In this document: positions 1 through 8,417 of the stretch, in pieces
Layout: the number at the start of each line of letters is the position of its first letter
How positions within the stretch are numbered: the first letter of the stretch is position 1
Assembly (NCBI GenBank): GCA_964458125.1
Contig: CAYWHE010000106.1
Span: forward strand, 1 to 13,537
Direction of reading: 5' to 3'
Length of the DNA stretch: 13,537 nt
Origin: CAYWHE01 sp964458125
GTDB taxonomy: Bacteria > Bacteroidota > Bacteroidia > AKYH767-A > OLB10
Program-made: the position numbers and the translations under genes
The notes under the pieces: model-generated
What the model was told of the DNA's origin: nothing
Database searches by the model: none
What the model saw: the letters and a program-made list of their open reading frames with translations, nothing else

Positions 1-606
1 CTGCCCAAGGATTTCTTTGCTGCCCACCCGGCTGCATCAACCATTCTGTTTGAACTCCTGAAGAAATACGATTTTTCCGCCACGGTCGTTGCCGATATCC
101 TGCATTCTTTATCCCACCAACCCGGGAGCCGGTTTTATTCCTCCACCCATGAACTGGTCCTGGACCGGGATGACATGATTATACAGAAGACTGAAAAGGC
201 AGCCGGAGAAACGGTCATGAAGGAATATCACGATCATCTTGAAATTATCCACGACCATTTTGTATTGTCAGTTTATCCCCTCTCGATGAGTAAAAAACTC
301 TACCGGACAATTCTTTCCAACCGGGATAAAACGCTGGCCTTTGCCGATGTGGAAAAAATGAAACTGCCCATGGCTGTCCGAACCTGGAAAAAAGGAGACG
401 TTTTTCATCCCTTCGGCATGAAAGGAAAAAAAAAGATAAGTGATTTTTATACCGATCTTAAGTTATCTTTGACCGGAAAAGAACGGACGTTCCTGCTGAC
501 GGATGCCGAAAAAATAATCTGGATCATGGGTTACCGCATGGATGGCCGGGTAGCCGTTACGCCTGAGACCAAGTTCTGTTACCGGTTTGAATTTAGTCCC
601 CGCTGA
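1..606 (+). CDS. tilS: tRNA(Ile)-lysidine synthetase, C-terminal part (5' end outside window)
   Basis: TilS attaches lysine to the wobble cytidine (C34) of the CAU-anticodon tRNA-Ile, using ATP, so that the tRNA reads AUA and is charged with isoleucine. The open frame runs from base 1 to a TGA at 604-606 and gives 201 residues. The N-terminal PP-loop ATPase domain lies upstream of the window. What is visible is the middle domain (fragment residues about 1-60, including a DRDDMII segment typical of the family) and the C-terminal tRNA-binding domain (about 110-195). The latter carries recognisable motifs: LPMAVRTWKKGD at about 122-133, HPFGMKGKKKISDF at 136-149, and GYRMDGRVAVTPETK at 177-191. 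The identification rests on these family-wide motifs and on overall similarity recalled from Bacteroidota TilS proteins. The end looks intact. The next gene starts one base after the stop, so the two may be co-transcribed. Confidence 0.92.
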   Translation: MPKDFFAAHPAASTILFELLKKYDFSATVVADILHSLSHQPGSRFYSSTHELVLDRDDMIIQKTEKAAGETVMKEYHDHLEIIHDHFVLSVYPLSMSKKLYRTILSNRDKTLAFADVEKMKLPMAVRTWKKGDVFHPFGMKGKKKISDFYTDLKLSLTGKERTFLLTDAEKIIWIMGYRMDGRVAVTPETKFCYRFEFSPR

Positions 607-607
607 T

Positions 608-1090
608 ATGAATGCCACCCCTCTTTTTGAAGAAAAGCAATACCTCGGTTACAATAAATATTCCATCCTGAGGCGCACGGTACTGGCCCTGTTTTGCTTC
701 ATTGCCTATTACTATACAGAAAGCGGTGAACGTTCACAAAATGCCGACCTGCTTTTCCTGGTGGGTATCATCATCATGGCCATATCGGTCATCCTGCTCT
801 TTGTCCTGCACCTCCACACCCGTGTTTATGAAGATCACATCATGCTGGACGGCCTCTGGACCACCCGGAAAGTCAAAATCGATCTCCGGAATATGGTTGG
901 AGTGGAAAAAATCACCCTGGGCCGGAACATGCTGAACAACCCGGTTTACAACCTGCATTACAAAGGCACCATCCGTTTTTACACCGGCGGCAAGGAGGCG
1001 GTTAAACTCACTGACAAGGACGGGCTGATTTACCTGATCGGTTCCCAGAAAGCCGCTGAACTTTACAAGCACCTGCAGGCAAGGGTGTAA
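608..1090 (+). CDS. Small membrane protein with two TM helices and a PH-like C-terminal domain, function unknown
   Basis: I do not recognise a named family. The 160-residue product has a short polar N terminus, two hydrophobic helices (about residues 22-37 and 47-68) joined by a short polar loop, and a soluble C-terminal part (about 70-158). That part shows alternating short beta-strand-like segments and ends in a helix (SQKAAELYKHL). The pattern is reminiscent of bacterial PH (bPH) membrane proteins; this is a resemblance only. I chose the ATG at 608, one base after the tilS stop. A TTG at 587 in the same frame would add seven residues (MNLVPAD) and overlap the end of tilS, with no clear benefit. 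No Shine-Dalgarno sequence is evident, as usual in Bacteroidota. The gene probably rides on the tilS transcript. It has no obvious role in tRNA modification. Confidence 0.75.
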   Translation: MNATPLFEEKQYLGYNKYSILRRTVLALFCFIAYYYTESGERSQNADLLFLVGIIIMAISVILLFVLHLHTRVYEDHIMLDGLWTTRKVKIDLRNMVGVEKITLGRNMLNNPVYNLHYKGTIRFYTGGKEAVKLTDKDGLIYLIGSQKAAELYKHLQARV

Positions 1091-1110
1091 GCCCCGGACC
1101 TGACTTTTTC

Positions 1111-1141
1111 TTGGCGCACAGGTTCAAAAGCCTTATATTTG
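1111..1141 (+). promoter_or_regulatory. Candidate Bacteroidota promoter for the radical SAM gene
   Basis: A TTG at 1111-1113 (the -33 element) is followed after 20 nt by TATATTTG at 1134-1141, a full match to the -7 consensus TAnnTTTG used by the Bacteroidota primary sigma factor. Transcription would begin near 1147, leaving a leader of about 35 nt before the proposed TTG start at 1182. The position just after the previous stop codon (1090) fits a new transcription unit. Confidence 0.6.
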
Positions 1142-1181
1142 CAGGGTTTTCACATGTATTTCCCGATATAAAACAGCTGAT

Positions 1182-2207
1182 TTGATCAACAGGACCTTTC
1201 GTGACGGCTTGAACCTGGTAAGCAAGTTAACTCCTTTACGCGCCTGGAACGCTTTACAGGTGGTTAGCAGTTATTATTTCAGCAGGTGGACAGGCAGGTC
1301 CTTTCACTGGGGTTTGCCCATCAGCATCTCTTTTGAACCGACCACTTCCTGCAACCTGCGTTGCCCGGAATGTCCAAGCGGGCTGCGTTCATTTACACGT
1401 CCGACAGGGATGCTGGAAGCTTCCTTTTTTAAGCGGACTCTGGACGAACTGGCCGGCCGGCTTCAATACCTGGTATTTTATTTCCAGGGCGAGCCCTACC
1501 TGAATAAAAATTTCCTGGACCTGGTGAGTTATGCTTCTTCCAAAAATATTTATACGGCAACATCCACCAACGCTCATTACCTGGATGATGAAACAGCCAG
1601 AAAAACGATAGCCTCCGGACTCGACCGGCTGATTATTTCCATAGACGGAACTTCCCAGGAAACCTATTCCGCATATCGTATAGGTGGACAGTTATCCAAA
1701 GTGCTGGAAGGAACACGAAACATCATCAAATGGAAAAAACAACTCAGGTCCTCCAAACCGCATGTGATCTTCCAGTTCCTCGTAGTGAAACCCAACGAAC
1801 ATCAGATCGGGGAAGTATTGAAACTTGCTGAGGAACTGGGCGTGGATGAAGTCGGCCTGAAGACGGCACAGATTTATGATTACGAAAAAGGCAGTCCGCT
1901 GATCCCTGAAAATGAAACCTATTCCCGCTATCGTAAAAATCCTGACGGCACCTACAGGATCAAAAACCGTTTCGGCAACCATTGCTGGAAACTATGGCAT
2001 TCGGCCGTGATTACCTGGGATGGCACCGTAGTGCCCTGTTGTTTCGATAAGGATGCCTGGTACAGGATGGGTGACCTGAATACAACTACCTTCCGTGAAC
2101 TGTGGAACAACGAACCCTATAAAAAATTCAGGGCCTCCGTTATCCGGTCGCGCAGCGGGATCGAGATGTGCAAAAACTGTACGGAAGGAACCAAAGTCTG
2201 GGCCTGA
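1182..2207 (+). CDS. Radical SAM/SPASM domain protein, substrate unknown
   Basis: The 341-residue protein is a radical S-adenosylmethionine enzyme. The [4Fe-4S] cluster motif CxxxCxxC is at C57, C61 and C64 (SCNLRCPECPSG), followed by a GEP motif at 103-105 for SAM binding and by an IISIDGTSQETY strand-turn region at about 151-162. The C-terminal SPASM/twitch region has cysteines at 268, 286, 287, 330 and 333, able to bind one or more auxiliary Fe-S clusters. SPASM proteins often modify ribosomal peptides or proteins, but some act on small molecules, and no precursor peptide is visible next to this gene. No in-frame ATG lies between the promoter and the Fe-S motif, so TTG at 1182 is the best start; it gives a normal N-terminal extension of about 55 residues before the first cysteine. 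The gene stands alone and ends 46 nt from the convergent kinase gene. Confidence 0.88.
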   Translation: MINRTFRDGLNLVSKLTPLRAWNALQVVSSYYFSRWTGRSFHWGLPISISFEPTTSCNLRCPECPSGLRSFTRPTGMLEASFFKRTLDELAGRLQYLVFYFQGEPYLNKNFLDLVSYASSKNIYTATSTNAHYLDDETARKTIASGLDRLIISIDGTSQETYSAYRIGGQLSKVLEGTRNIIKWKKQLRSSKPHVIFQFLVVKPNEHQIGEVLKLAEELGVDEVGLKTAQIYDYEKGSPLIPENETYSRYRKNPDGTYRIKNRFGNHCWKLWHSAVITWDGTVVPCCFDKDAWYRMGDLNTTTFRELWNNEPYKKFRASVIRSRSGIEMCKNCTEGTKVWA

Positions 2208-2253
2208 CACACCTGGAAAATGAAGCGTATTTGAAACAATATACCGGAGCCGG

Positions 2254-5200
2254 TCATTCGTTATGGCCGTCAAAAGCCGGTATGGAAACAAAAAATGCAG
2301 TGCCTTCACCTGGCTTTGTTTCAAACCAGATGGTCCCCCCGGCATTTTCCACGGTATTTTTAACCATGGCCAGTCCCAATCCGGTTCCCCCGGTTTTGGT
2401 GGTGAAATTGGGTGTAAAAATTTTTTCCGATTTATCCGTTGAAATACCCTCCCCGTTATCACGGATGGCTACTATATAGTTTTTCTGATCCAGGGTGATG
2501 TCGACGGTGATGATGCCCTCCCTGGAATCGGGAATGGCCTGCACGGCATTTTTCAGCAGGTTGGAAAAAGCCCGCAGCAACTGATCCTTATCGGCATATA
2601 CATCTGCTTCCCCGAAGTTGCCGGCATTAAAATAGATCCTGACCTTTTCACTTTCGGCATACAAATTCACGATATTCTCCAGGATGGAAGCCAGGTTCAG
2701 CACGGCATTGTTCACCTTGGGCATCTTGGCGAAATTACTGAACTCGGTGGCAATATTGGAGAGCGTATCAATCTGTTCTATGAGGGTTTGGGAGAAGCGC
2801 TGCATGATGCCTTCCAGGTTCGGACTTCGTTCCCGCCAGGCTCTCTGCAAATGCTGCACGCTCAGCTTCATTGGCGTGAGGGGATTTTTTATTTCATGCG
2901 CCACCTGTTTGGCCATTTCCCTCCAGGCGCTTTCCCGTTCCGAACGCGCCAGCAATTCAGCACTTTCATGCAATTCATCCACCATGCTGTTGTATTCATT
3001 CACCAGGGCGCCAATTTCATCCTTGCGGCTCCACTCCATGGGTTCGGTCCGTTTACCCAGCTTGATCTGGCCCAGGTGGCTTTGGATCAGCCCCAGCGGC
3101 CTGGTTATCCTGTTCGAAATAATATAGGTGGCGAACATGGCCAGGGAAAATAAAAACACATAAATGTTGATCAGCGTGACGAGCAGGGAGGAAATTTCCT
3201 TTTTCAGCACATTCTGTTTGGCAAAATACGGAAGGTTGATATACCCGATGATTTCATTTCTCGAATTGCGTAACGGCTCATAAGCCGAAAGGAAATTTAA
3301 CTTGCCCATTTGTTCATAATGAATAAACTGCGTCCGCTGGCGGACATGCAGCTCATTAAAAGCAAAGGCGTTCATGGTCCTGGCCAGGATGCCCTGTTCA
3401 AAAATCCTTGGTTGGGTGCTGAAGGCCAGCATGCCGTCCGTGCGGTAAATATTGAAATCAAGCGACAGGTTGGAGGACAGCCGTGAAAGTCCGTAAACAA
3501 GCTCATCATCGGGGTTGCCAGGCAGTACCTGCTTGCGCTCCAGTTCATGCTGAACCAGGATCAGCAAGGAAGTCAGCTTTTCACTTACCTTCTGATTCTG
3601 GTTGGCTGAATAATTACCAATGATGTAATAAATCGTTCCACCGCCTGTCATCAGTATCGTGGCCATCACAATGGCGAACACCATGAACTGGATACGTGTT
3701 TTAAAATTCACCTCGAAGCGGAAAGAATTCTTGACCAGCTTATACAGGATATAAATCGAAACAAATAGCATATAGAAAAAGGAGAATATATAGGAGAAGA
3801 GGGTGATGAAAACCAGGATGCTCTGGTTGGGGCGGGAGATGATGATCAATCCGGAGGCACCATAACGGTAAAACAGGTGCGAGTAACCGTTAAAATCATA
3901 AAACCGGTCAATCCGGCTGACACCATACTGTTTTTCATACGTGGCCGACTGATTAAAATAAGGGTACTTGCCGTATTGCCTGACCAGTTTAGATGCTTCA
4001 TATTTGGCATAGGAATAATTGGAATAATCCTTTTGTTCCGGTATGCGGTCACTAAGAAGCAAATCCGGAAAGCCCCCTTCACTGTCTGCAAAACGTGAAT
4101 TCATCAGCAGGATGATCCTCCCTGCGGTTGTTGTATCGCCCGATTGAGGCACATCCACCCTTCCGGCATAACTGGCCCTGCCGGCTTTATTACCCAGGTA
4201 ATAAAAACCATTGCTCCTGGTCGGGGCAGCGTCGGTGAAGACCTGCTGTTCAATTTCCTGGAAGGCCGGGTCATTTTCCATGTTCATCCCGACGGGCCTG
4301 CCAAACCGGTCATAAAACCGGATATTGATATCAAACCTGCTCCAGTAGCCGTTCAGGTATAATTGCTGAATGCGTCTTTCCATCACCTCCTGGGTCAGGG
4401 AAAACGGGAACACCTGCTGGCCAGCCGCCATCAGGAAGGCTGAAACAAAACGGTCGCGGGCGATCTTTCCGGCTGCTTCCTCATAGAGGTATTCCGCTAC
4501 CAGATCATGATCGTTCTCCAGTTTCAGCGCCAGTAATTTGCGGGCCTCCTTCTCCTTAATATCGTTGAAGTCTGCAATGGTCTTGGCCGCATAAATTGAA
4601 AAACCCAGAATAACCAGCAGTGTGCGTGAAAAGGAAAACAGCTTCCTGGCGCTGCTGCGTATATAACTGATAAAGATAATAAGCGAATTGGCCAGCAGGA
4701 AAGAGGTGACGCCGTAATCCTTGAAAAATTCAGTATCCCTCAGCCACAGCAGGATCAACAGGAAAAATCCCTGGGTGACCAGGAATAATATGCTGATCTG
4801 GCCTGACGTAAACCGGGTTCGCTGAATGAACCGGATACTGCCGTCACAAATCAGGTAAAAGGAAAAAAGCAGCAAACCAATGATGGCAAAACCAATCAGG
4901 CTGTAACCGCTCAGTTCAAAAATATTATTAATATTGAAGGATATCTTGGAATCCAGAATGAGTCCGCTAAGCAGGTAATTTACAAAGACGGAAAATAAAA
5001 ACGTGAATAAAAAAACAAAAACCACCTGCGTGGAAACCCAGGCATAGCTTCCCCGGGCAGCTCCGCCCTCGCTGATTCGGTTAAAATAGTGATGCAGGAA
5101 GACCACCAGAAAGGTAAACACCAGTGCACTGATGAGGAAATCACCAAGGGAATTTAACAGGTAGGAACTGGCATAATACCTTGGACTAAACAGGGAGAGG

Positions 5201-6009
5201 TTGTAAAACGTTTCCGGGATCCGGTAATGCAAAGCCAGCCAGCGCAGCGCCACGAGAAAACCACAGATCAGGAACGCCGGCAAAGGCTGCCTGACAGCCA
5301 GATGTTTGATGTAGCTGTAAAGAAACAAAAGAAAAGCCGCCATTGCTGAAAAAAACAAGACCATGATTGGAATTTCCAAAGCCGTACTGCCGGCATCGTC
5401 CGGGTAAAAAACAGAAAACAGATAGTCCCCGCTATTGCTGTTCACAGGCCAGTAACCCTTGCCCTTTTCGACTGCCAGACCTGCAGCATCCGGAAGCCTG
5501 AACGCAGGATTAAAATGATTGGTTATAAATTTATTGCTGAATGGGTATTCGTATTTTATAAGCAGCAATCCGTTCAGGGTGTATGGTCCCCATGTTCGTT
5601 TAAAGCATTCGTACCAGCCGTTTCGTAAAAAAGCAAGCTGCCTGTCGGTGGTTTTATCCATGGATGACGGATCCATCATAACGGCATTATCCGACCAATA
5701 TAACAACTTGTCTCCTCTGTATATCAGCAGGGAAAAACCCTGAGGAGGTTCATCGAACCGATCCAGCCAAACCGGAACATCATCCCATATCCTGGACGGT
5801 ACGACGGGTGGATGAGAAACGATGGAATCCAGTAAAACAGCAATCCGCTCTTCCTGCCTGGCCAGCAGTTTCCCGGCATGGGCCGTGAGCACTTCGTAGT
5901 CGGATGTGCGCAGCGTAAATTTCCTTTCCAGGAAAAATGCCGTGCCGAACAGGATCATGCTCAGTAACAGCAACAGGTAATTGAGCCTGGGATATGTTGT
6001 CTCCACCAA
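2254..6009 (-). CDS. Very large polytopic NtrY-like sensor histidine kinase
   Basis: This 1251-residue membrane sensor kinase autophosphorylates on His1038. The H-box reads VAHEIKNPLTPMKLSVQHLQ (1036-1055), the NtrY-type signature. The ATPase domain follows, with the N-box at N1150/N1154, G1 at D1184-G1188 (DNGEG), and F/G2 at 1197-1213 (IFTPNFTTKTGGTGLGL). A HAMP region lies at about 965-1018, just after the last membrane helix (939-964). I count about twelve hydrophobic segments: one at 10-27, a block of eight between 212 and 476, two at 729-757 and 771-798, and the last. They separate three large polar regions (28-210, 480-725, 800-935) that may be extracytoplasmic sensors. The start is non-ATG: TTG at 6009 or GTG at 6006, since an in-frame stop lies at 6025-6027 and the first ATG would cut into the first helix. 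Proteobacterial NtrY proteins are much shorter (about 750 residues). No NtrX-type regulator is adjacent. Confidence 0.9.
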   Translation of the reverse strand: MVETTYPRLNYLLLLLSMILFGTAFFLERKFTLRTSDYEVLTAHAGKLLARQEERIAVLLDSIVSHPPVVPSRIWDDVPVWLDRFDEPPQGFSLLIYRGDKLLYWSDNAVMMDPSSMDKTTDRQLAFLRNGWYECFKRTWGPYTLNGLLLIKYEYPFSNKFITNHFNPAFRLPDAAGLAVEKGKGYWPVNSNSGDYLFSVFYPDDAGSTALEIPIMVLFFSAMAAFLLFLYSYIKHLAVRQPLPAFLICGFLVALRWLALHYRIPETFYNLSLFSPRYYASSYLLNSLGDFLISALVFTFLVVFLHHYFNRISEGGAARGSYAWVSTQVVFVFLFTFLFSVFVNYLLSGLILDSKISFNINNIFELSGYSLIGFAIIGLLLFSFYLICDGSIRFIQRTRFTSGQISILFLVTQGFFLLILLWLRDTEFFKDYGVTSFLLANSLIIFISYIRSSARKLFSFSRTLLVILGFSIYAAKTIADFNDIKEKEARKLLALKLENDHDLVAEYLYEEAAGKIARDRFVSAFLMAAGQQVFPFSLTQEVMERRIQQLYLNGYWSRFDINIRFYDRFGRPVGMNMENDPAFQEIEQQVFTDAAPTRSNGFYYLGNKAGRASYAGRVDVPQSGDTTTAGRIILLMNSRFADSEGGFPDLLLSDRIPEQKDYSNYSYAKYEASKLVRQYGKYPYFNQSATYEKQYGVSRIDRFYDFNGYSHLFYRYGASGLIIISRPNQSILVFITLFSYIFSFFYMLFVSIYILYKLVKNSFRFEVNFKTRIQFMVFAIVMATILMTGGGTIYYIIGNYSANQNQKVSEKLTSLLILVQHELERKQVLPGNPDDELVYGLSRLSSNLSLDFNIYRTDGMLAFSTQPRIFEQGILARTMNAFAFNELHVRQRTQFIHYEQMGKLNFLSAYEPLRNSRNEIIGYINLPYFAKQNVLKKEISSLLVTLINIYVFLFSLAMFATYIISNRITRPLGLIQSHLGQIKLGKRTEPMEWSRKDEIGALVNEYNSMVDELHESAELLARSERESAWREMAKQVAHEIKNPLTPMKLSVQHLQRAWRERSPNLEGIMQRFSQTLIEQIDTLSNIATEFSNFAKMPKVNNAVLNLASILENIVNLYAESEKVRIYFNAGNFGEADVYADKDQLLRAFSNLLKNAVQAIPDSREGIITVDITLDQKNYIVAIRDNGEGISTDKSEKIFTPNFTTKTGGTGLGLAMVKNTVENAGGTIWFETKPGEGTAFFVSIPAFDGHNE

Positions 6010-6025
6010 CGGGGTTTTAAACTCT

Positions 6026-6033
6026 CAAAATTA
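6026..6033 (-). promoter_or_regulatory. Candidate -7 box for the NtrY-like kinase
   Basis: On the minus strand this reads TAATTTTG, matching TAnnTTTG. No TTG is found about 20 nt upstream, so only half of the promoter is supported. The leader to the TTG/GTG start at 6009/6006 would be very short, about 10-15 nt. It lies in the divergent region shared with the TPR kinase. Confidence 0.4.
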
Positions 6034-6040
6034 TCAATTT
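6028..6040. repeat. Short inverted repeat over the minus-strand -7 box
   Basis: AAATT and AATTT arms flank a 3-nt centre (ATC) within the divergent intergenic region, overlapping the candidate -7 box at 6026-6033. It could be an operator, but AT-rich repeats of this size arise often by chance. Confidence 0.2.
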
Positions 6041-6096
6041 ACCGGTTATGACCGCCCTTTTTTTATGTTGATTCCAGACCCGCCGTAAACCGGGGC

Positions 6097-6127
6097 TTGG
6101 CTGCAAAACAATCAATTAGTATCTTTA
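6097..6127 (+). promoter_or_regulatory. Candidate promoter of the phosphorelay cluster
   Basis: A TTG at 6097-6099 is separated by 20 nt from TATCTTTA at 6120-6127, which differs from the Bacteroidota -7 consensus TAnnTTTG only in the last base. Initiation near 6133 would leave a leader of about 30 nt to the ATG at 6165. It would also place the in-frame TTG at 6150 only about 17 nt from the 5' end. Confidence 0.5.
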
Positions 6128-6164
6128 GCCGGCAAAAATTCCGAACCGTTTGTCAGGTATTCAC

Positions 6165-8417
6165 ATGCATCATTATTCCTACCGAAAAAAAAATCTTTCC
6201 AGGTTATTGACCAAAGTCGCCGCCGTTCTTTTATTTTTTGCTGTTCTCCCCTCCGGCCGCCTTTATTCCCAGGAGAATCAGGAGGAACAGGGAGGGATCG
6301 ATTTGTTTGGAACGGCCGGAGACCTGACAGGCGGGGAATCGCTGCCCGGAAACTTCAAGCAGAAACGGGACAATGCCCGGTTTTTATCCAGGGCAGGCTA
6401 TGAAAGCCGTCTGGAGGCAGCCCGAAAGCTTAACAAATCCAATGGCATTGCCATTGCAGCCAATAACCTGGGGTTGATTGCCTACCGGGAAGGAAACCCG
6501 GATAAGGCCCTGTCTTATTTTGAAGAAGCACTGAAGGCCAGGGAGTCGATGAATGAGCGGAAAGGTGCCGCACTGATCAAAGGAGAAATCGGTTATGTGT
6601 ATTATAACCGGAAACAAGCCGATATGGCAACAGCCTATTTTCAGTCAGCTCTGCAAATCATGCGTGAAGAAAAAATGACCAAAGCCATTGCCATCACGGC
6701 CGGTTTCCTGGGAGAATCGCTGTCCAGCCAGAAAAATTATGCTGCCGCCGCCCAGGTTTACCTGGAAGCCCAGGCCGCATTTGCCAGCCTTGGCGAGTTG
6801 AAGTCTGCAGCCACCTTGTGGCATAAGGCAGGACAATCCATGTTCCTGTTACGGCACGATACCGATGCTGCAGCATTTTTCAACGAGGAACTGAAGATTG
6901 GCCGGCGGCTCAATGATTCCATTCTCATAGCCAGAGCCAACAGGAGCCTGGGGTACCTGTATTTGTTTCAGGATGATTACCTGAAGGCGGAAGCCTGCCT
7001 GCTGACCAGCCTGAGGTTTAAACCACAGGCGCCGCTGACTGAAAAATACCTGAAAGAAACCTATTCCAAACTGGCCGCCAGGTACAAGGTGGAAAACAAT
7101 TCCGAAAAAACCTTTTATTATACCCAGCGTTACCAGGATCTGCGGGAAAAACTGTCTGTGAAAGATTCCTTATCCGGAACTAAAGCCCATGAAGCGGATG
7201 AAAAGGAAAACCTGCTGCAAAGCCTCAGGCGCGAAAATAAACAGGAGCTGGCCGCCTTATCATCGGGTCAGCTGGAACTGAAGCAACAAATGGCAGCCAC
7301 TGAACTTGAGCGCCTGAACCGGGAAAAGGCCATGGAAGAATTAAACCGTACGCTCAACCTGTCCGAAAAAGCAAGAATAGACCGGGACCGGGAGATAGAA
7401 AAACTGAAATATGAAAAAAACCAGCTCGATCTGATTCTGGCTCAAAGCGAAAAAGAACTGCTGCGCAAAACGAAGAACAACGTCATTCTTCTTGGCGCAA
7501 CCCTGCTGGTATTGCTGCTGATTTTTTTCCTGTACAACCGTTACCGTCTGAAGCAAAAAAGCCTTGCCAAACTGAACCTTGCCTATGATGAACTGAAAAC
7601 CACCCAGCAACAACTCATCCAGTCGGAGAAAATGGCTTCTCTTGGCCAGCTGACAGCCGGTATCGCGCATGAAATACAGAATCCGCTAAATTTTGTCAAT
7701 AACTTCGCAGAATTAAATGCCGATTTGCTGAATGAACTGGAACAGGCTTGCACGGAAGAGGAAAGGAAGGATCTCATTCAAAACCTGAAACAAAACTTCA
7801 TGCGCATCCACGAACATGGAAAACGGGCCGACAGCATAGTCAAAGGCATGCTGGCGCACAGCAGGGCTTCAGGCAACGAAAAACAAAGCCTGGACCTGAA
7901 TAAATTATGCGATGAATTTTTCAACCTCGCTTATCACGGCATGCGGGCCAAGGACAGTTCCTTTAACTGCACCATGGAGAAAAAACTTTTCGACGGCATA
8001 CCGCCGGTGAAACTGATCCAGCAGGATATCAGCCGGGTCCTCCTGAACCTGCTAAACAACGCATTTTATGCCGTCAATGAACGTGCGGCCATGGAATTGC
8101 AAACCGGGAATAGTTCCTATAAGCCTGCTGTCATGCTGACCACAGGAGCCGATCAGCAACAGGCCTACATTAAGGTTAAAGATAACGGGAACGGCATATC
8201 GCCAGCCATTGTCAATAAAATTTTTCATCCATTCTTCACCACCAAACCTTCCGGGTTAGGAACCGGGCTGGGCTTATCACTAAGCCATGACATCATTGTG
8301 AAAGGGCATCAGGGAAGCCTGACGGTCATTTCCGAAGAAAACAAGGGCACCGAGTTTACGATTTCACTGCCGCTTCAGCCGTCCCTGAACGGACAATATA
8401 AAACAAAAGCCCCATGA
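6165..8417 (+). CDS. Sensor histidine kinase with periplasmic TPR domain
   Basis: Using ATG at 6165 the protein has 750 residues. An upstream in-frame TTG at 6150 would only add MSGIH before the signal peptide, so I prefer the ATG. Order of parts: signal peptide (1-35, basic start then a hydrophobic core, likely cleavage after GRLYS); a linker; TPR-like helical repeats at about 93-325; a long charged coiled coil at about 340-435; one membrane helix at 440-457; and a cytoplasmic kinase core. His502 lies in LTAGIAHEIQNPLNFVNNFA (496-515). The ATPase domain has the N-box at N628/N632, G1 DNGNG at 673-677 and a G2 segment (GLGTGLGLS) at about 697-705. The topology puts the TPR module in the periplasm as the presumed input domain. 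The stop overlaps the next start by 4 nt (ATGA), which suggests translational coupling to the receiver gene. Confidence 0.92.
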   Translation: MHHYSYRKKNLSRLLTKVAAVLLFFAVLPSGRLYSQENQEEQGGIDLFGTAGDLTGGESLPGNFKQKRDNARFLSRAGYESRLEAARKLNKSNGIAIAANNLGLIAYREGNPDKALSYFEEALKARESMNERKGAALIKGEIGYVYYNRKQADMATAYFQSALQIMREEKMTKAIAITAGFLGESLSSQKNYAAAAQVYLEAQAAFASLGELKSAATLWHKAGQSMFLLRHDTDAAAFFNEELKIGRRLNDSILIARANRSLGYLYLFQDDYLKAEACLLTSLRFKPQAPLTEKYLKETYSKLAARYKVENNSEKTFYYTQRYQDLREKLSVKDSLSGTKAHEADEKENLLQSLRRENKQELAALSSGQLELKQQMAATELERLNREKAMEELNRTLNLSEKARIDRDREIEKLKYEKNQLDLILAQSEKELLRKTKNNVILLGATLLVLLLIFFLYNRYRLKQKSLAKLNLAYDELKTTQQQLIQSEKMASLGQLTAGIAHEIQNPLNFVNNFAELNADLLNELEQACTEEERKDLIQNLKQNFMRIHEHGKRADSIVKGMLAHSRASGNEKQSLDLNKLCDEFFNLAYHGMRAKDSSFNCTMEKKLFDGIPPVKLIQQDISRVLLNLLNNAFYAVNERAAMELQTGNSSYKPAVMLTTGADQQQAYIKVKDNGNGISPAIVNKIFHPFFTTKPSGLGTGLGLSLSHDIIVKGHQGSLTVISEENKGTEFTISLPLQPSLNGQYKTKAP

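Noticed and set aside
587..610. TTG at 587 as start of the PH-like membrane protein
   Set aside because: It would overlap tilS by 20 nt for seven extra residues; the ATG at 608 is better placed.
2243..2254. ACCGG-AG-CCGGT inverted repeat between the convergent radical SAM and kinase genes as a terminator
   Set aside because: The 2-nt loop is too tight for a hairpin and no T-run follows; it also reaches into the kinase stop codon.
1992..2462. Minus-strand open frame of 156 codons across the radical SAM 3' end and the end of the NtrY-like kinase gene
   Set aside because: It overlaps two well-supported genes and its translation has low-complexity, proline-rich character typical of a shadow frame.
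2254..6009. Treating the NtrY-like kinase as part of the adjacent phosphorelay
   Set aside because: It is on the opposite strand with a different kinase type, and nothing in the sequence links it to those receivers beyond the shared promoter gap.
6150..6167. TTG at 6150 as start of the TPR kinase
   Set aside because: The ATG at 6165 gives a normal signal peptide and a normal leader length from the candidate promoter.
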